From Brevibacillus choshinensis (GTDB lineage Bacteria > Bacillota > Bacilli > Brevibacillales > Brevibacillaceae): a stretch of 64,000 bases of DNA. Of this stretch, positions 63,554-64,000 are shown one piece after another. The position numbers and the translations under genes are program-made. The notes under the pieces are model-generated. The model did no database searches. It saw nothing but the letters and a program-made list of their open reading frames with translations, and was not told the DNA's origin. Numbering within the stretch: position 1 is the stretch's first letter; each line of letters begins with the position of its first letter. The stretch covers positions 705,890 through 769,889 of the forward strand of contig NZ_LJJB01000007.1 in assembly GCF_001420695.1 (NCBI RefSeq). Direction: 5' to 3'.

Positions 63554-63556
63554 GGA

Positions 63557-63985
63557 TTATTGCTCCTTTCCATTTTTCAAAACAATAATTTGCAGCACAA
63601 TGATCAACGCAAACGCGATCAAAGCGAGAAACGGAATGGTGATAAAGCCTAACCAGTTGATGTAGTCAGAATTGCAAGGTACGATGCCGCACGCATTGCC
63701 GAGCTCATGCAAGGCGGGTACCTTCTGAATCAAATAGTGGTAGAGGGAGATCAAGCCGCCAATCACAGAAAGAATCAAGGTGTACAAGGACATCTTGTAA
63801 TCTTTTTTCGCGGAGGCTACTCCCAGTAAAATGACCAGTGGGTACATCAGAATCCGTTGATACCAGCACAGGTCACACGGTATGTATTTCAGCACTTCTG
63901 AAAAAAACAGACTGCCTGCTGTGGCAATCAGGGCGATTCCCCAGGAAGCAAACATGGCTTGTTCCATGGCTTGTGCACGCTTCAT
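63557..63985 (-). CDS. bdbC: DsbB-family disulfide bond formation protein (BdbC-like)
   Basis: A 142-aa protein with four TMs. Redox cysteine pairs are CDLC (in IPCDLCWYQRILMYP, loop 1) and CGIVPC (loop 2), as in BdbC. It takes electrons from the thioredoxin-like partner and passes them to menaquinone, driving disulfide formation in exported proteins. The start at 63985 is near the window edge; an aggtg-type SD lies eight bases upstream. Confidence 0.93.
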   Translation of the reverse strand: MKRAQAMEQAMFASWGIALIATAGSLFFSEVLKYIPCDLCWYQRILMYPLVILLGVASAKKDYKMSLYTLILSVIGGLISLYHYLIQKVPALHELGNACGIVPCNSDYINWLGFITIPFLALIAFALIIVLQIIVLKNGKEQ

Positions 63986-64000
63986 AAAAACACCTCGTCC

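Noticed and set aside
1-64000. CRISPR array, prophage or tRNA/rRNA genes
   Set aside because: Looked for regularly spaced repeats, phage structural genes and tRNA cloverleaf ends (GGTTCGAATCC-type); none was found by reading.

Overview
The window is chromosomal DNA from an endospore-forming Firmicute, most likely Brevibacillus or a close Paenibacillaceae relative. It carries an uninterrupted sigK, a SpoVB-type flippase, CymR, T-box leaders, a Bacillus-type 6S RNA and a Mn2+ (yybP-ykoY) riboswitch. From about 0.6 to 43.3 kb the gene order follows the Bacillus subtilis yrb/yrv/yrr region closely, with a few local losses and replacements. The genus is inferred from gene content and codon style, not from a database search.

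Layout. 0-6.7 kb: the 3' end of a CorA transporter, a DUF421 membrane protein, SpoVB (reverse), ComN, SecD and SecF as separate genes, and a cation diffusion facilitator. 6.7-12.7 kb: recJ, apt, relA and dtd (DNA repair, purine salvage, stringent response, D-aminoacyl-tRNA proofreading), then a broken short-chain-dehydrogenase-like gene. 13.2-14.4 kb: a complete IS3-family element that has split a terminator hairpin. 14.5-18.3 kb: a five-SH3 N-acetylmuramoyl-L-alanine amidase (reverse), a 56-aa orphan protein and hemZ. 18.3-26.2 kb: T-box-controlled hisS-aspS, 6S RNA, tcdA, rarA, a small reverse ORF, cymR and a cysteine desulfurase. 26.2-29.0 kb: two DUF4183 proteins with sporulation-type -10 motifs and a chemoreceptor, placed where B. 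subtilis has mnmA and yrrB. 29.1-43.3 kb: recD2, yrrD, small ORFs, a TerC-family exporter under a Mn riboswitch, yrrI, T-box-controlled alaS, ireB, ruvX, yrzB, mltG, yrrM, udk and a PbpI-type penicillin-binding protein. The last overlaps, tail to tail, a JAMM peptidase gene.

From 43.7 kb the Bacillus-like order ends. This half holds an HD-GYP phosphodiesterase, acetyltransferases, PRC-barrel and TPR-like membrane proteins, sigK, two YdcZ-type transporters around a Crp/Fnr regulator, a metallo-beta-lactamase-fold protein, an SDR, a CarD-like regulator, an MDR oxidoreductase and YbaK. It also has a divergent pair of a CapA protein and a MurF paralogue lacking the UDP-substrate domain, a double NlpC/P60 protein whose first domain looks dead, and a Pro-rich small protein. 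A reverse-strand redox/copper cluster (bdbC, thioredoxin-like protein, ctaG, sco1, a YtkA-like lipoprotein) closes the window.

No CRISPR array, prophage, tRNA or rRNA gene was seen. The observations most worth following are the domain-less MurF paralogue opposite CapA, the IS3 copy inside a terminator next to a decaying gene, the overlapping Asp/His specifier in the hisS leader, the pseudo-enzyme NlpC/P60 domain, the tandem terminators behind the Mn riboswitch and the 89-nt overlap of pbpI with the JAMM gene.
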